Positions 56,072 to 64,000 of a DNA stretch of 64,000 nt are shown piece after piece. The stretch comes from Pseudoxanthomonas sp. SL93 (GTDB lineage: Bacteria > Pseudomonadota > Gammaproteobacteria > Xanthomonadales > Xanthomonadaceae). Below the pieces are notes generated by a model. The model ran no database searches, was not told the origin of the DNA, and saw nothing but the letters and a program-made list of their open reading frames with translations. The position numbers and the translations under genes were made by a program. Position 1 is the stretch's first letter. Each line of letters starts with the position of its first letter. The stretch spans positions 2,542,001-2,606,000 of the forward strand of contig NZ_CP113065.1 of the NCBI RefSeq assembly GCF_026625825.1, in the 5' to 3' direction.

Positions 56072-56284
56072 GGGAGTAGTACCTCGTTGGGGGAACGGCG
56101 CGGGCTGCGCCGGAGCGGAGCGAAGTCTGGGCGCGCCAGCCGGGGCGTCGATATCCGGTTCCTCCGCGATCCTTGCCTGATCCTGCGCAGGCCGGCCCCA
56201 CGCCATTCCCGCGTGCCGCTGGCTGCGTAGACTGGCCTCCAGCATTCCCGACCCCCTCGCTGCCCCTTCCTGCAGAGTCTTCCC

Positions 56285-57190
56285 ATGCCTGACGCCGCTG
56301 CCCTCCACGACGCCCGCATCCACGAACTGGCCAACCTGATTGAACGATCCACCGGCAAGGACGGCCTGCACACCACCGCGATTCCTGCCCTGCAGTTCTC
56401 GCGCCTGAGCGCGCCCATGGCGCTGCCGATGCGCGGCGTGCAGGAGGCCGCGCTGTGCCTGATCGTGCAGGGGGCCAAGCGGGCGATGCTGGCGGACGAA
56501 GTCTACGAATACGATGCGAGCCGCTTCGTGGTGGCCTCGGTCGACCTGCCGGTGACCGGCCAGGTGACCGCCGCCTCGCCGGAAGCGCCGTACCTGTGCC
56601 TGGTGCTGAAGCTGTCGCCCGCCACCATCGCCGAACTGGTCACCGAAGCCGAAACGGCGAACGCACCGCTGCCGCCGCCTTCGCGCGGGCTGTTCCTGCA
56701 ACCGAGCAGCGTGGAAATGCTGGACGCCGCGATCCGCCTGGTGAAGCTGCTCGACGCGCCGCACGACATCCCGCTGCTGGCACCGCTGATCGAACGCGAG
56801 ATCCTCTACCGCGTGCTGTGCAGCCCGCAGGGCGCGATGCTGCGCCACATCGGCATCGCCGACAGCCAGGGCCAGCGCGTGGCGAAAGCGATCCACTGGC
56901 TGCGCCAGCACTATGCCAAGCCGCTGCGCATCGACCACATCGCCCGCGAAGTGCACATGAGCGCGTCCGCCCTGCACCATCACTTCAAGGCGGTCACCGC
57001 GATGAGTCCGCTGCAGTACCAGAAGCAGCTGCGCCTGCAGGAAGCGCGGCGGCTGATGCTCAGCGAAGTGATGGACGCCGCCAGTGCCGGCCACCGCGTG
57101 GGGTACGAAAGCCCGTCGCAGTTCAGCCGCGAGTACAGCCGCATGTTCGGCGCCCCACCCCTGCGCGACGTGGAACGCCTGCGGGGATGA
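56285..57190 (+). CDS. AraC-family transcriptional regulator
   Basis: A 301-residue activator. The N-terminal AraC_N-like cupin region includes LCLIVQGAKRAMLADEVYEY. The C-terminal double helix-turn-helix starts IDHIAREVHMSASALHHHFK and ends VGYESPSQFSREYSRMFG. Such regulators are usually next to and activate AKR/SDR genes in response to aldehydes; here they are divergent. Confidence 0.92.
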   Translation: MPDAAALHDARIHELANLIERSTGKDGLHTTAIPALQFSRLSAPMALPMRGVQEAALCLIVQGAKRAMLADEVYEYDASRFVVASVDLPVTGQVTAASPEAPYLCLVLKLSPATIAELVTEAETANAPLPPPSRGLFLQPSSVEMLDAAIRLVKLLDAPHDIPLLAPLIEREILYRVLCSPQGAMLRHIGIADSQGQRVAKAIHWLRQHYAKPLRIDHIAREVHMSASALHHHFKAVTAMSPLQYQKQLRLQEARRLMLSEVMDAASAGHRVGYESPSQFSREYSRMFGAPPLRDVERLRG

Positions 57191-57301
57191 ATGCACTCTG
57201 ACGGGTCCGGGTGGCGCGACCGGGGGCTGCGTTGCGGCGCCCGGTGGGCAGGCGCAGAATCACATTGAGCACGATCCGCGCTTGCCCGCAGGAGTCCCGC
57301 C

Positions 57302-57874
57302 ATGAAAGCTTCCACCCTGCTGTTGACCGCCCTCCTGGGCCTGACGGCTGCATTGCCCGGCATGGCCCGCCAGAAGGACGTGACCGACCCCGCCCTGCCC
57401 CGCAGCCTGCCCGACAACGGCGGCGCGGTCAGCGTCAGCTGGACGGACCCCGCCGATTTCAGCGAACTCAAGTACAGCGGCAACCGCTGGGAGTCCAAGC
57501 GCGGCAACTGGGTCGTCACCCTGGCCGAACACCTGCGTGACGAGTCCGCCAAGCGCCTCGCGCGTGGCCAGACCCTGCAGGTGACCATCACCGACATCGA
57601 ACGTGCCGGCCGCTACGAACCCACCGTACGTCCCGGACTGGACGACATCCGCATCGTGAAGGACATCTACCCGCCGCGCATGACCTTCAACTTCACGCTC
57701 AAGGGTCCCGACGGCCAGGTGCTGGCCGAAGGCGAGCGCAAGCTGGTCGACCACGGCTTCCTCAACGGCAGCTCGATCAGCAACAACGACAACCTGCGCT
57801 ACGAGAAGCGCATGATCGACGACTGGGCGCGCCGCGAGTTCAAGGACACGCCGGCGGTGACGTCCACGCCCTGA
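57302..57874 (+). CDS. DUF3016 secreted protein
   Basis: A 190-residue protein with a signal peptide (KASTLLLTALLGLTAALPGM). VSVSWTDPADFSE and DIRIVKDIYPPRMTFNFTL are DUF3016 hallmarks. The family is common in Xanthomonadaceae and without known function; it is expected in the periplasm. Confidence 0.85.
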   Translation: MKASTLLLTALLGLTAALPGMARQKDVTDPALPRSLPDNGGAVSVSWTDPADFSELKYSGNRWESKRGNWVVTLAEHLRDESAKRLARGQTLQVTITDIERAGRYEPTVRPGLDDIRIVKDIYPPRMTFNFTLKGPDGQVLAEGERKLVDHGFLNGSSISNNDNLRYEKRMIDDWARREFKDTPAVTSTP

Positions 57875-57904
57875 CGCGCCGTCCCCGCACGCGCCGCATG
57901 ACAC

Positions 57905-57933
57905 AGGCCCCGCGCTGCCTCAGCGCGGGGCCT
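57905..57933. terminator. 13-bp hairpin between convergent genes
   Basis: AGGCCCCGCGCTG (57905-57917) pairs exactly with 57921-57933 around CCT. It spans the stop codon of the minus-strand gene. T runs are weak, so termination strength is uncertain. Confidence 0.55.
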
Positions 57934-58723
57934 GCGCGTTTGCGGCCTGCGGTTCGTGCGGGTAGACCGCCGATACCGTGCACTGGAAGCGAGTGCCGGG
58001 CCGCGAGAACCGGCGCGGGTCTTCCGGCAGCATCAGGCCCGGATCGCCGGTATCGAACAGGGTCCCGCCGCCGCTGTCCTGCGCGATGATGCGGTCGCCG
58101 GGATTGCCGCAGATCACGCCGATGCCCACCCCCGAGCGGAAGACGATCGCCGGCGCCGCGTCGAGGTCGGGACAATTCTGCGCCAGTTCCACCCGGTAAT
58201 AACGGTGGCCGCCGGAGCGGCGCGGCGACAGCTCCACCAGCATGCCCTCGCTGTCCTCCGACCAGGCACGCAGGTAACGCGGGTTGAAACAGAAACTCGG
58301 CGAACCGGCGAATCCGCGACGCCGCGGCGCGCGCACGCTGACCGTCTCCAGCGTGGTCACGCCGTCATCGGCCTGCGAGGCCGTCCGCGCCAACGCGGCG
58401 TAGGTGCGCGCATCGACGCCGGCCAGCGCGGTGACCGCGCAGGTGGCAGGCCCGGTGCGGACGAACTCGTTCCCGGTACCGCACACCCAGCCTTCGCGCG
58501 CCAGCAGCACCGCAGGGGTGTCCGCCTGCAGCGGGCAGTCGGTGGCCAGCGCCAGGCGGAAACGGCGGCCGTCGCTGTCCTGCACGGCGAGCGTCCGCGC
58601 GTCGGCCTGGTGGATCTCCTGCATCCGGCGCGCGTCCAGGCAGTCGGGAGACGGGGCGGGGCTGCGCTCCTGCGCGTGCGCGGGCAACGCCGCGGCGAGT
58701 AAAAGAAAGACGATCGGTCGCAT
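57920..58723 (-). CDS. Secreted Cys-containing hypothetical protein
   Basis: A 267-residue protein with a signal peptide ([18 protein letters not shown]). The mature part has two similar halves that each contain paired Cys (LATDCPL/WVCGTG and [14 protein letters not shown]), which suggests a duplicated domain with disulfides. No family is recognised. A start at 58753 (MGHRSP) is also in frame but would spoil the signal peptide. Confidence 0.65.
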   Translation of the reverse strand: MRPIVFLLLAAALPAHAQERSPAPSPDCLDARRMQEIHQADARTLAVQDSDGRRFRLALATDCPLQADTPAVLLAREGWVCGTGNEFVRTGPATCAVTALAGVDARTYAALARTASQADDGVTTLETVSVRAPRRRGFAGSPSFCFNPRYLRAWSEDSEGMLVELSPRRSGGHRYYRVELAQNCPDLDAAPAIVFRSGVGIGVICGNPGDRIIAQDSGGGTLFDTGDPGLMLPEDPRRFSRPGTRFQCTVSAVYPHEPQAANAQAPR

Positions 58724-58822
58724 CCATGTGCTGCCAGGGGAACGGTGGCCCATCGTAACCGCGCCTTGCCTCACCCGGGTTGCGGCACCATATCCGGACC
58801 ATCCCCGCGACCGGACACGACC

Positions 58823-59290
58823 ATGAGCGCCTTCGACCTCACCCCACCCACCGACGCGCAGCGCGACGACCTGATCGCCGGCCTCAGCGACGAGGAACGC
58901 CGCGTGCTGCTGCACCACGGGACCGAGGCGCCGTTCTGCGGCGTGTTCCTGGACAACAAGACCGACGGCGTCTACACCTGCCGCCTGTGCGGCCTGCCGT
59001 TGTTCCGGTCCAGCGCCAAGTTCGATTCCGGTACCGGCTGGCCCAGCTTCTTCAAGCCCTACGACGCCGCCCACATCCGCTACATCCGCGACACCAGCCA
59101 CGGCATGATCCGGGTGGAGGAAGTCTGCGCCCGTTGCGGCAGCCACCTGGGCCATGTCTTCCCCGATGGCCCGCCGCCTACCGGCGAACGCCACTGCCTC
59201 AACTCGGTCTCGCTGAGCTTCACGCCCGTGGGCGAGGCGCTGCCGGACAGCCTGCAGCGTGGTGGCGTCGAGGCGCAGCCCGCCGACTGA
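58823..59290 (+). CDS. msrB: Peptide-methionine (R)-S-oxide reductase
   Basis: A 155-residue enzyme that repairs methionine-R-sulfoxide in proteins. Zinc is held by Cys53/Cys56 (CRLCG) and Cys102/Cys105 (CARCG). [11 protein letters not shown] contains catalytic Cys125. TGWPSFFKP is also conserved. No signal peptide, so it is cytoplasmic. Confidence 0.94.
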   Translation: MSAFDLTPPTDAQRDDLIAGLSDEERRVLLHHGTEAPFCGVFLDNKTDGVYTCRLCGLPLFRSSAKFDSGTGWPSFFKPYDAAHIRYIRDTSHGMIRVEEVCARCGSHLGHVFPDGPPPTGERHCLNSVSLSFTPVGEALPDSLQRGGVEAQPAD

Positions 59291-59379
59291 CGCCGCCCCG
59301 CGGCTGTCATCTGCGCGGCATGTGGGACAGGTAGCCTGACCGTCATCGAACGGTCTTCCTCCTGCCCCACGGTCGCAAC

Positions 59380-60441
59380 ATGCCCATGCTGGTCGACACC
59401 CGCGACGCGTCTCCTTTTTCCGGCATGCCCGGCGTGCTGTGGGCCTACCGGTTCCATGCCGACGGCCACGCCGATGCCGTCGATGCCGGGGCGATGGCGG
59501 TGGAGTCGCTGTTGGCCTCGTGTCCCGCGCACGGCTGGATGTGGCTGCACCTCAACCTGAGCGATGCCCGCAGCGCACAGGTGATCGCCGCATTGCCCCT
59601 GCCCGAGGATGCACGCGAGGCGCTGCTTTCCCACGACACCCATGTCAGCCTGCAACGCGACGAGGACACCGCCTACGGCGTCTTCGTCGACTGGCAGCAC
59701 CAGCGTGGCGTCGAACTGGGCGCGGACGCCGGCCTGCGCGGCGATGACGACACCGGCTGGCTGCATTTCGTGCTGACCGCCGGGCTGCTGGTCACCGCGC
59801 GCCGGCACGCGCTGCGCTCGGTGGAGATCAGCCGGCGCCGGGTGAACGCCGGTGCACGCATGACCTCGCCGGAGCGCCTGCTGGAGGCCATCACGGAACA
59901 GTTCGCCGATGCGGTGGAGCGCGCCACCGACGGACTGGCGTCGCGGCTGGACCACATCGAGGACCGCGTGCTTGCCGACACCATCGGCGAGGAGCGTCGC
60001 GACCTGGCCCTGCTGCGGCACCAGACGGTGCGCCTGCACCGGCCGCTCACCGCGATGCGGCGCGTGCTGAAGCAGTTCGAGCAGCGCCATGCGCCGGAGG
60101 GTGAGCACGAACTTCTGCTGGCCGCCGTGTCGCGACTGACGCAGCGCTTCGACGATCTGGATGGCGACGTCACCACCCTGCAGGAACGCGCGCGGCTGCT
60201 GCAGGACGAGGTGGCCGCCAAGCTCGCCGAACGCACCAACCGGCACCTGTACGTGCTGTCGATGATCACCGCCCTGCTGCTGCCGCCCAGCCTGGTGGCC
60301 GGCGTGTTCGGCATGAACCTGCCCGGCCTGCCGTTCGCGCACAGCACACATGGACTCGCGCTGGCGCTGGTGCTGGGCGCAGGCTCCAGCGTCGCGGTCT
60401 ATCTGGTCCTGAGGCGCATGGGCGTGGCGCGTTCCACCTGA
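59380..60441 (+). CDS. CorA/ZntB-family divalent cation transporter
   Basis: A 353-residue protein. A cytoplasmic N-terminal domain and a long coiled-coil helix (about 150-290) precede two C-terminal membrane helices with the pore motif GMN in VFGMNLPG. The sequence leans to ZntB, which exports or imports Zn2+. No regulatory neighbour decides the ion. Confidence 0.88.
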   Translation: MPMLVDTRDASPFSGMPGVLWAYRFHADGHADAVDAGAMAVESLLASCPAHGWMWLHLNLSDARSAQVIAALPLPEDAREALLSHDTHVSLQRDEDTAYGVFVDWQHQRGVELGADAGLRGDDDTGWLHFVLTAGLLVTARRHALRSVEISRRRVNAGARMTSPERLLEAITEQFADAVERATDGLASRLDHIEDRVLADTIGEERRDLALLRHQTVRLHRPLTAMRRVLKQFEQRHAPEGEHELLLAAVSRLTQRFDDLDGDVTTLQERARLLQDEVAAKLAERTNRHLYVLSMITALLLPPSLVAGVFGMNLPGLPFAHSTHGLALALVLGAGSSVAVYLVLRRMGVARST

Positions 60442-60482
60442 GCCGGAACGGGCGTGGGACGGCGACGGGTTATCCTTGCGCA

Positions 60483-61256
60483 ATGAGCCTGCGAACGTTG
60501 TCCGCCACGCGTTACGTCACCCCGCTGCGCGAAGGCGGCTCGATGCCGGCCGTGGTGGAGGCCGACGACGATGGCCTTTACGTGCTGAAGTTCCGCGGCG
60601 CCGGCCAGGGACCGAAGGCGCTGGTGGCGGAGGTGATCGCCGGCGGCCTGGCCCACGCGCTGCAGCTGCCGATGCCGGAGATCGTGCTGCTGGAACTGGA
60701 TGCGGAACTGGCGCGCACCGAGGGCGACCCCGAGATCCAGGACCTGATCCGCGCCAGCGCCGGCCTCAACCTGGGCATGGACTATCTGCCCGGTGCGGTG
60801 AACTTCGATCCGGTGGCCGAGCAGCCGGAGGCGACGCTGGCCTCGCGCATCGTCTGGTTCGATGCCTTCATCAGCAACGTCGACCGCACCGCGCGCAACA
60901 CCAACCTGTTGATGTGGCACCGCCAACTGCGCCTGATCGATCACGGTGCCGCGCTGTACTTCCACCATGGCTGGGACGGCGACACCACGAACGCCGCGCG
61001 CCCGTTCCCGCTGATCCGCGACCACGTGCTGCTGCGCTGGGCGTCGCGCCTGGCCGTAGTGGATGCGGAGATGGCGGAGAAGCTGGGCGGTGACGTGGTC
61101 CGCGACATCGTCGCGCAGGTACCCGACGCCTGGCTGCAGGGGCCGGACAGCTTCGGCGACCCGGCCACGCAGCGCGCCGCCTACGTCGAATATCTGACGC
61201 AACGGCTGGCACGGCGCGACGGCTTCGTGCAGGAGGCGATCCGTGCACGCGCATGA
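60483..61256 (+). CDS. HipA-like kinase domain protein
   Basis: A 257-residue protein of the HipA-family kinase type (HipA_2). An N-terminal Lys-containing strand LYVLKFRGAG, the catalytic stretch FDAFISNVDRTARNTNLL (Asp and Asn) and the metal-binding Asp in LRLIDHGAAL are present. It lacks the N-terminal HipA lobe and no HipB partner is encoded. It overlaps the DUF3037 gene by 14 bases. Substrate and target are unknown. Confidence 0.83.
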   Translation: MSLRTLSATRYVTPLREGGSMPAVVEADDDGLYVLKFRGAGQGPKALVAEVIAGGLAHALQLPMPEIVLLELDAELARTEGDPEIQDLIRASAGLNLGMDYLPGAVNFDPVAEQPEATLASRIVWFDAFISNVDRTARNTNLLMWHRQLRLIDHGAALYFHHGWDGDTTNAARPFPLIRDHVLLRWASRLAVVDAEMAEKLGGDVVRDIVAQVPDAWLQGPDSFGDPATQRAAYVEYLTQRLARRDGFVQEAIRARA

Positions 61257-61650
61257 CACCTACGATTATGCGGTGATCCGCGTGGTCCCGCGCGTGGAGC
61301 GCGAGGAATTCATCAACGTCGGCATCATCCTGTCGTGCGAGAAGACCGGTTTCCTCGAGGCCCGCATCGACCTGGACGAAGCCCGCGTGCGCGCACTCGA
61401 TCCACTGCTGGACATCGAGTCGCTGCGCCGCCACCTGGACACTATTCCCGCCATCTGCCGCGGCGGCGAGGCGGCCGCGCCGATCGGCCTGCTGCCGCAG
61501 CGCGCCCGCTTCCACTGGCTCACCGCCAAGCGCAGCTCCATCATCCAGACATCGCCCGTGCACATGGGCAGGTGCGGCGACCTGCCCGCCACGCTGGAAC
61601 ACCTGATGGACCGCATGGTGCGGGTGAAGGCCGCGACGCGCGCGCCATGA
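61243..61650 (+). CDS. DUF3037 protein
   Basis: A 135-residue protein starting at a GTG with AGGAGG (61231-61236) six bases upstream. YAVIRVVPRVEREEFINVGIIL and HWLTAKRSSIIQTSPVH are DUF3037 signatures. DUF3037 genes commonly follow HipA-like kinase genes, which suggests a functional pair. Biochemical role unknown. Confidence 0.88.
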   Translation: MHAHDTYDYAVIRVVPRVEREEFINVGIILSCEKTGFLEARIDLDEARVRALDPLLDIESLRRHLDTIPAICRGGEAAAPIGLLPQRARFHWLTAKRSSIIQTSPVHMGRCGDLPATLEHLMDRMVRVKAATRAP

Positions 61651-61934
61651 GCGTGTACGTGGACGACGCAGTGACCTTGTGGCGGGGCCGCCGCTGGGCG
61701 CACATGATGGCCGACACGCTGGAGGAACTGCATGCCATGGCCGCACGCCTGGGCATGCCGCGACGCGCGTTCCAGGACAAGTCGAGTGGCGCGCATTACG
61801 ACCTGACGGTGGAACTGCGCGAAGAAGCGCTGCGCCTGGGGGCCGTCGCGATCTCCCGCCATCGCGACCGCGAGCAGGTGCGCGCGATCATCCGCCGGGC
61901 GCGCGCGCAGTGGAGCGGTGCAGGCCCAGGCTAG
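61647..61934 (+). CDS. DUF4031 protein
   Basis: A 95-residue protein starting SVYVDDAVTLWRGRRWAHMMAD, with HAMAARLGMPRRAFQDKSSGAHYDL, as in DUF4031. It overlaps the DUF3037 stop by four bases (ATGA), making the third gene of the kinase operon. Conserved His and Asp could bind a metal, but no activity is known. Confidence 0.83.
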   Translation: MSVYVDDAVTLWRGRRWAHMMADTLEELHAMAARLGMPRRAFQDKSSGAHYDLTVELREEALRLGAVAISRHRDREQVRAIIRRARAQWSGAGPG

Positions 61935-62025
61935 GTGTTGGGTTGCGTGCCGGCGTGGGCAGGATCAGCCGCCGGCCATCGCGGGTGGCGCCCTTCGACA
62001 CGCAAGTGGGCACCGCTCAAACGCG

Positions 62026-62047
62026 AACGCCGGGCAAGCCCGGCGTT
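62026..62047. terminator. 10-bp hairpin between convergent genes
   Basis: AACGCCGGGC (62026-62035) is complementary to GCCCGGCGTT (62038-62047). No long T run on either strand, so it is a likely but weak terminator. Confidence 0.5.
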
Positions 62048-62074
62048 GCATGCATCAACCGACGCGAGCGGCTA

Positions 62075-63952
62075 TCAGAGCCGCTGCGCCGTTCCGTTGC
62101 GGATGGCCTCGCTGATCACGCGTTCCACTTCGCGCTGCATCGCCACGGAGGCGGCTTCCTGCTTGCGGGCCAGGGCTTCCTGCTGGCGCGCCAGCGGTTC
62201 CTGCTGACGGGCCAGCGCTTCCTGCTGCCTTGCCAACGCTTCCTGTTCCTTCGACAGGGCATCCATCCGGCGGTCGTGTGCCTGTTCCTGCGATGTCTGT
62301 CCGTCGCGTGCTTCGCGCATCGCGCGTTCGACGCGCTCGCTGGCCAGTTCCGCCATCTTCATGCCCAGTTCGCCCTGGCGTTCGCCAAGCTCGCCCTGGC
62401 GTTCACCCAATGCGCCCTGCTTCTCGCCGAGCGCACCCTGCTGCTCGCCCAAGGCCTCCACCGGTGCGTGGGCCTGCGCCAGGCGCTTCAGCGTGGCCGC
62501 ATCGCGGACCACGTACTGCTTGCCATCCTGGCGAATCCACAGCAACGGCTGGCCGTCCTGCTGCAGCTGTTTGACACGCCGGATGTCATCGCTGTCGCCA
62601 TTCATGGTGACGTGCTTGCCGTTGATCAGGATGTACGAGTCGTCGCTGTCCCCTCCGTTGCGAATGCTCCACGACGACACGCCGTGGCCGAGCGACAACG
62701 CGGGCGGCGGCGGTGGCGCAGGGGGAGCCGGTGCGACGACGGTCGGCGTGGCGGGCGGACTGGGTGGCGCAGGGGGCGCCGGCATGTCGGCGGCACGCGC
62801 CACCCTGATCGGGCCCGGTGCCGCGACCGGATCCGGCGCGGCCGCCGGATCGGGCTGCGGCGCCACGGTCGGGCGCGCGACGGGTGCCGGCGCTGCGGGT
62901 GCAGGGGGTGCGGCAGGTGCGGCCGGCGCGCTGCTGGCGGTGACGCGGTACGGCACCACGCCCAGCAGGACCACGCCCAGCGTGAGCGCGAGTGCGCTGG
63001 CGCGCAGGGGGGAAGCGGTGTGCTGCAGCATGAGCAGTCTCCTCTTGAGGATGCGGAACGTGGGGGAGGCACCGGCCAGTGCCGGCGCGGGCGCGGTGGC
63101 GACGCCCAGCTTCACCAGCAGGCGTCCGTAGTCGTGCGGGGCGTGGCGTTCGTCGGCGATCACGGCGGCATCGCAGGCGACTTCGCGCGCGAAGCCGTAC
63201 TCGCGTGCCGCCAGGTGCGCCACGGGGTGGAAGAAGAACAGGTGCTGGGCGAGCACGGGCATCCAGCTCCACCACAGGTCGCGGCGCTGCAGATGGGTCA
63301 GTTCGTGGTGCAGCGCCATGCGCAGGTCATCGGCTCCCATGCGTGCCAGCTGGTGCGACGGCAGCAGCAGCACCGGTTCGATGGGACCCACAAGCTGCGG
63401 CGAGTCGATGTCGTCGCTGGTCCGAAGGGCGGGCAGGCGGGCGATGCCAAGCTGCTCGCCGAGGTTGACGTATTCCTTGCACAGCGCGCGATCGGTGCAG
63501 GGGCGGGAGCGCGCGACGCGGCGACGCAACTGCACCCAGGCATGCAGCGTGCGCATCAGCATGACGCCAACGCCGGCCGCCCAGGCGAACAGCAGCACGA
63601 CCGGCCACGACGGCAGTTGCCACGCCGTTGCCCCCACATCGGGAGAGGCCGTGGAGACCGCGGACGCGGCCAGCGGCGCGATTGCCAGGTTTTCGCCGGA
63701 CAGCCCGGCGGTGGCGACCGCCATGACCGGCGCGGGTTCCGCCGGCAACAGCGGCAGGGGAACCGGCGAGGTCCACAGCAGGCCCACCACCATCTGCGTC
63801 GCCACCAGCCACCAGAGCCAGCAGCGCGTACTGGCGTCCAGGCGCGGCAGGTAACGGCACAGCGCCCAGACCAGGGCGGCGAGCACCAGCGACTGCGCGC
63901 TCACGGCCAGCAGGCGCGACAACACGACATCGGCAAGGCTGATCAGGTCCAT
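62075..63952 (-). CDS. BlaR1/MecR1-type M56 sensor metalloprotease
   Basis: A 625-residue membrane protein. Helices lie at about 12-35, 43-62, 115-135 and 310-330. HHELTHLQRRD carries the zinc-binding HELTH at 216-220. The C-terminal periplasmic part is Ala/Pro-rich, then has two runs of seven-residue repeats (LGE-x-QGA/E type, and EALARQQ type) near 500-615. BlaR1 senses beta-lactams and cuts BlaI; here no penicillin-binding domain is present, so the signal differs. It starts one base after the BlaI-type stop. Confidence 0.88.
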   Translation of the reverse strand: MDLISLADVVLSRLLAVSAQSLVLAALVWALCRYLPRLDASTRCWLWWLVATQMVVGLLWTSPVPLPLLPAEPAPVMAVATAGLSGENLAIAPLAASAVSTASPDVGATAWQLPSWPVVLLFAWAAGVGVMLMRTLHAWVQLRRRVARSRPCTDRALCKEYVNLGEQLGIARLPALRTSDDIDSPQLVGPIEPVLLLPSHQLARMGADDLRMALHHELTHLQRRDLWWSWMPVLAQHLFFFHPVAHLAAREYGFAREVACDAAVIADERHAPHDYGRLLVKLGVATAPAPALAGASPTFRILKRRLLMLQHTASPLRASALALTLGVVLLGVVPYRVTASSAPAAPAAPPAPAAPAPVARPTVAPQPDPAAAPDPVAAPGPIRVARAADMPAPPAPPSPPATPTVVAPAPPAPPPPPALSLGHGVSSWSIRNGGDSDDSYILINGKHVTMNGDSDDIRRVKQLQQDGQPLLWIRQDGKQYVVRDAATLKRLAQAHAPVEALGEQQGALGEKQGALGERQGELGERQGELGMKMAELASERVERAMREARDGQTSQEQAHDRRMDALSKEQEALARQQEALARQQEPLARQQEALARKQEAASVAMQREVERVISEAIRNGTAQRL

Positions 63953-63953
63953 G

Positions 63954-64000
63954 TCAGCCCTCCTTCCGGCGCGACTGCAGGTTGGCGACCATGGCTTCCA
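63954..64000 (-). CDS. BlaI/MecI-type repressor, C-terminal end only
   Basis: The last 15 codons read EAMVANLQSRRKEG and stop. Position directly upstream of an M56 sensor on the same strand makes it the BlaI/MecI-type winged-helix repressor. The rest lies beyond the window, so identity is by context. Confidence 0.6.
   Translation of the reverse strand, partial: EAMVANLQSRRKEG

Overview
The window looks like chromosomal DNA of a GC-rich gammaproteobacterium of the family Xanthomonadaceae (Lysobacterales), most like Pseudoxanthomonas, Stenotrophomonas or Lysobacter. This rests on gene content and order (atp operon with glmU nearby, E2/E3 of pyruvate dehydrogenase with lipoyl domains, a GH65-HAD fusion beside a TonB receptor and LacI regulator, an AraC/AKR/SDR cluster) and on abundant GTAG-type palindromic repeats. 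The species cannot be fixed by eye. No phage, integron, CRISPR array or insertion sequence other than a RAYT/REP element was found.

Layout. 1-7465 (+): an export operon with the tail of a periplasmic adaptor, an ABC ATPase, three MacB/FtsX-type permeases, then a sigma-54-type response regulator and its histidine kinase. 7462-12463: an orphan protein, glmU, a GT-C-like membrane protein, a GT2 glycosyltransferase and a GtrA flippase-like protein; the last three lie between atpC and glmU. 12484-19954 (-): the complete F1Fo ATP synthase operon atpIBEFHAGDC with a recognisable promoter and terminator, and with palindromic repeat elements in three of its internal gaps. 20066-21520: a probable small-RNA locus, an outer-membrane beta-barrel gene and a DUF2061 gene with a Fur-box-like promoter. 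21542-25802 (-): pyruvate dehydrogenase E2, a secreted orphan protein and E3 with two lipoyl domains. 26133-29204: a TspO-like protein, a DNA glycosylase and two transporters. 29346-36588 (-): a sugar-use cluster (TonB receptor, GH65 phosphorylase fused to a phosphomutase, tandem operator sites, LacI regulator, DUF1801). 36921-43311: OmpW, membrane proteins, YajQ, DUF1415, a RAYT transposase between perfect 27-bp REP inverted repeats, a HAD hydrolase, RsuA and RsmC.

43435-47072 is the most unusual part. A short transcript unit (promoter, 41-codon ORF, hairpin, terminator) is followed by two abutting tRNA-like sequences. The first has no seven-base anticodon loop. The second has a GTT (Asn) anticodon but a poorly paired acceptor stem. 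A 370-base structured leader, a slipin (SPFH) gene and the RNA ligase gene rtcB follow. RtcB repairs cleaved tRNAs, so tRNA mimics in the leader of an rtcB unit suggest a tRNA-damage sensing or decoy system; that function is inferred.

47082-64000: the tesA/ybbA/ybbP export-thioesterase locus, small DUF proteins, a DsbA-family oxidoreductase, a secreted amidohydrolase, a second REP pair, the AKR/SDR/AraC cluster, DUF3016, MsrB, a CorA/ZntB-type transporter, a HipA-like kinase/DUF3037/DUF4031 operon, and a BlaR1-type M56 sensor protease next to the end of its BlaI-type repressor.
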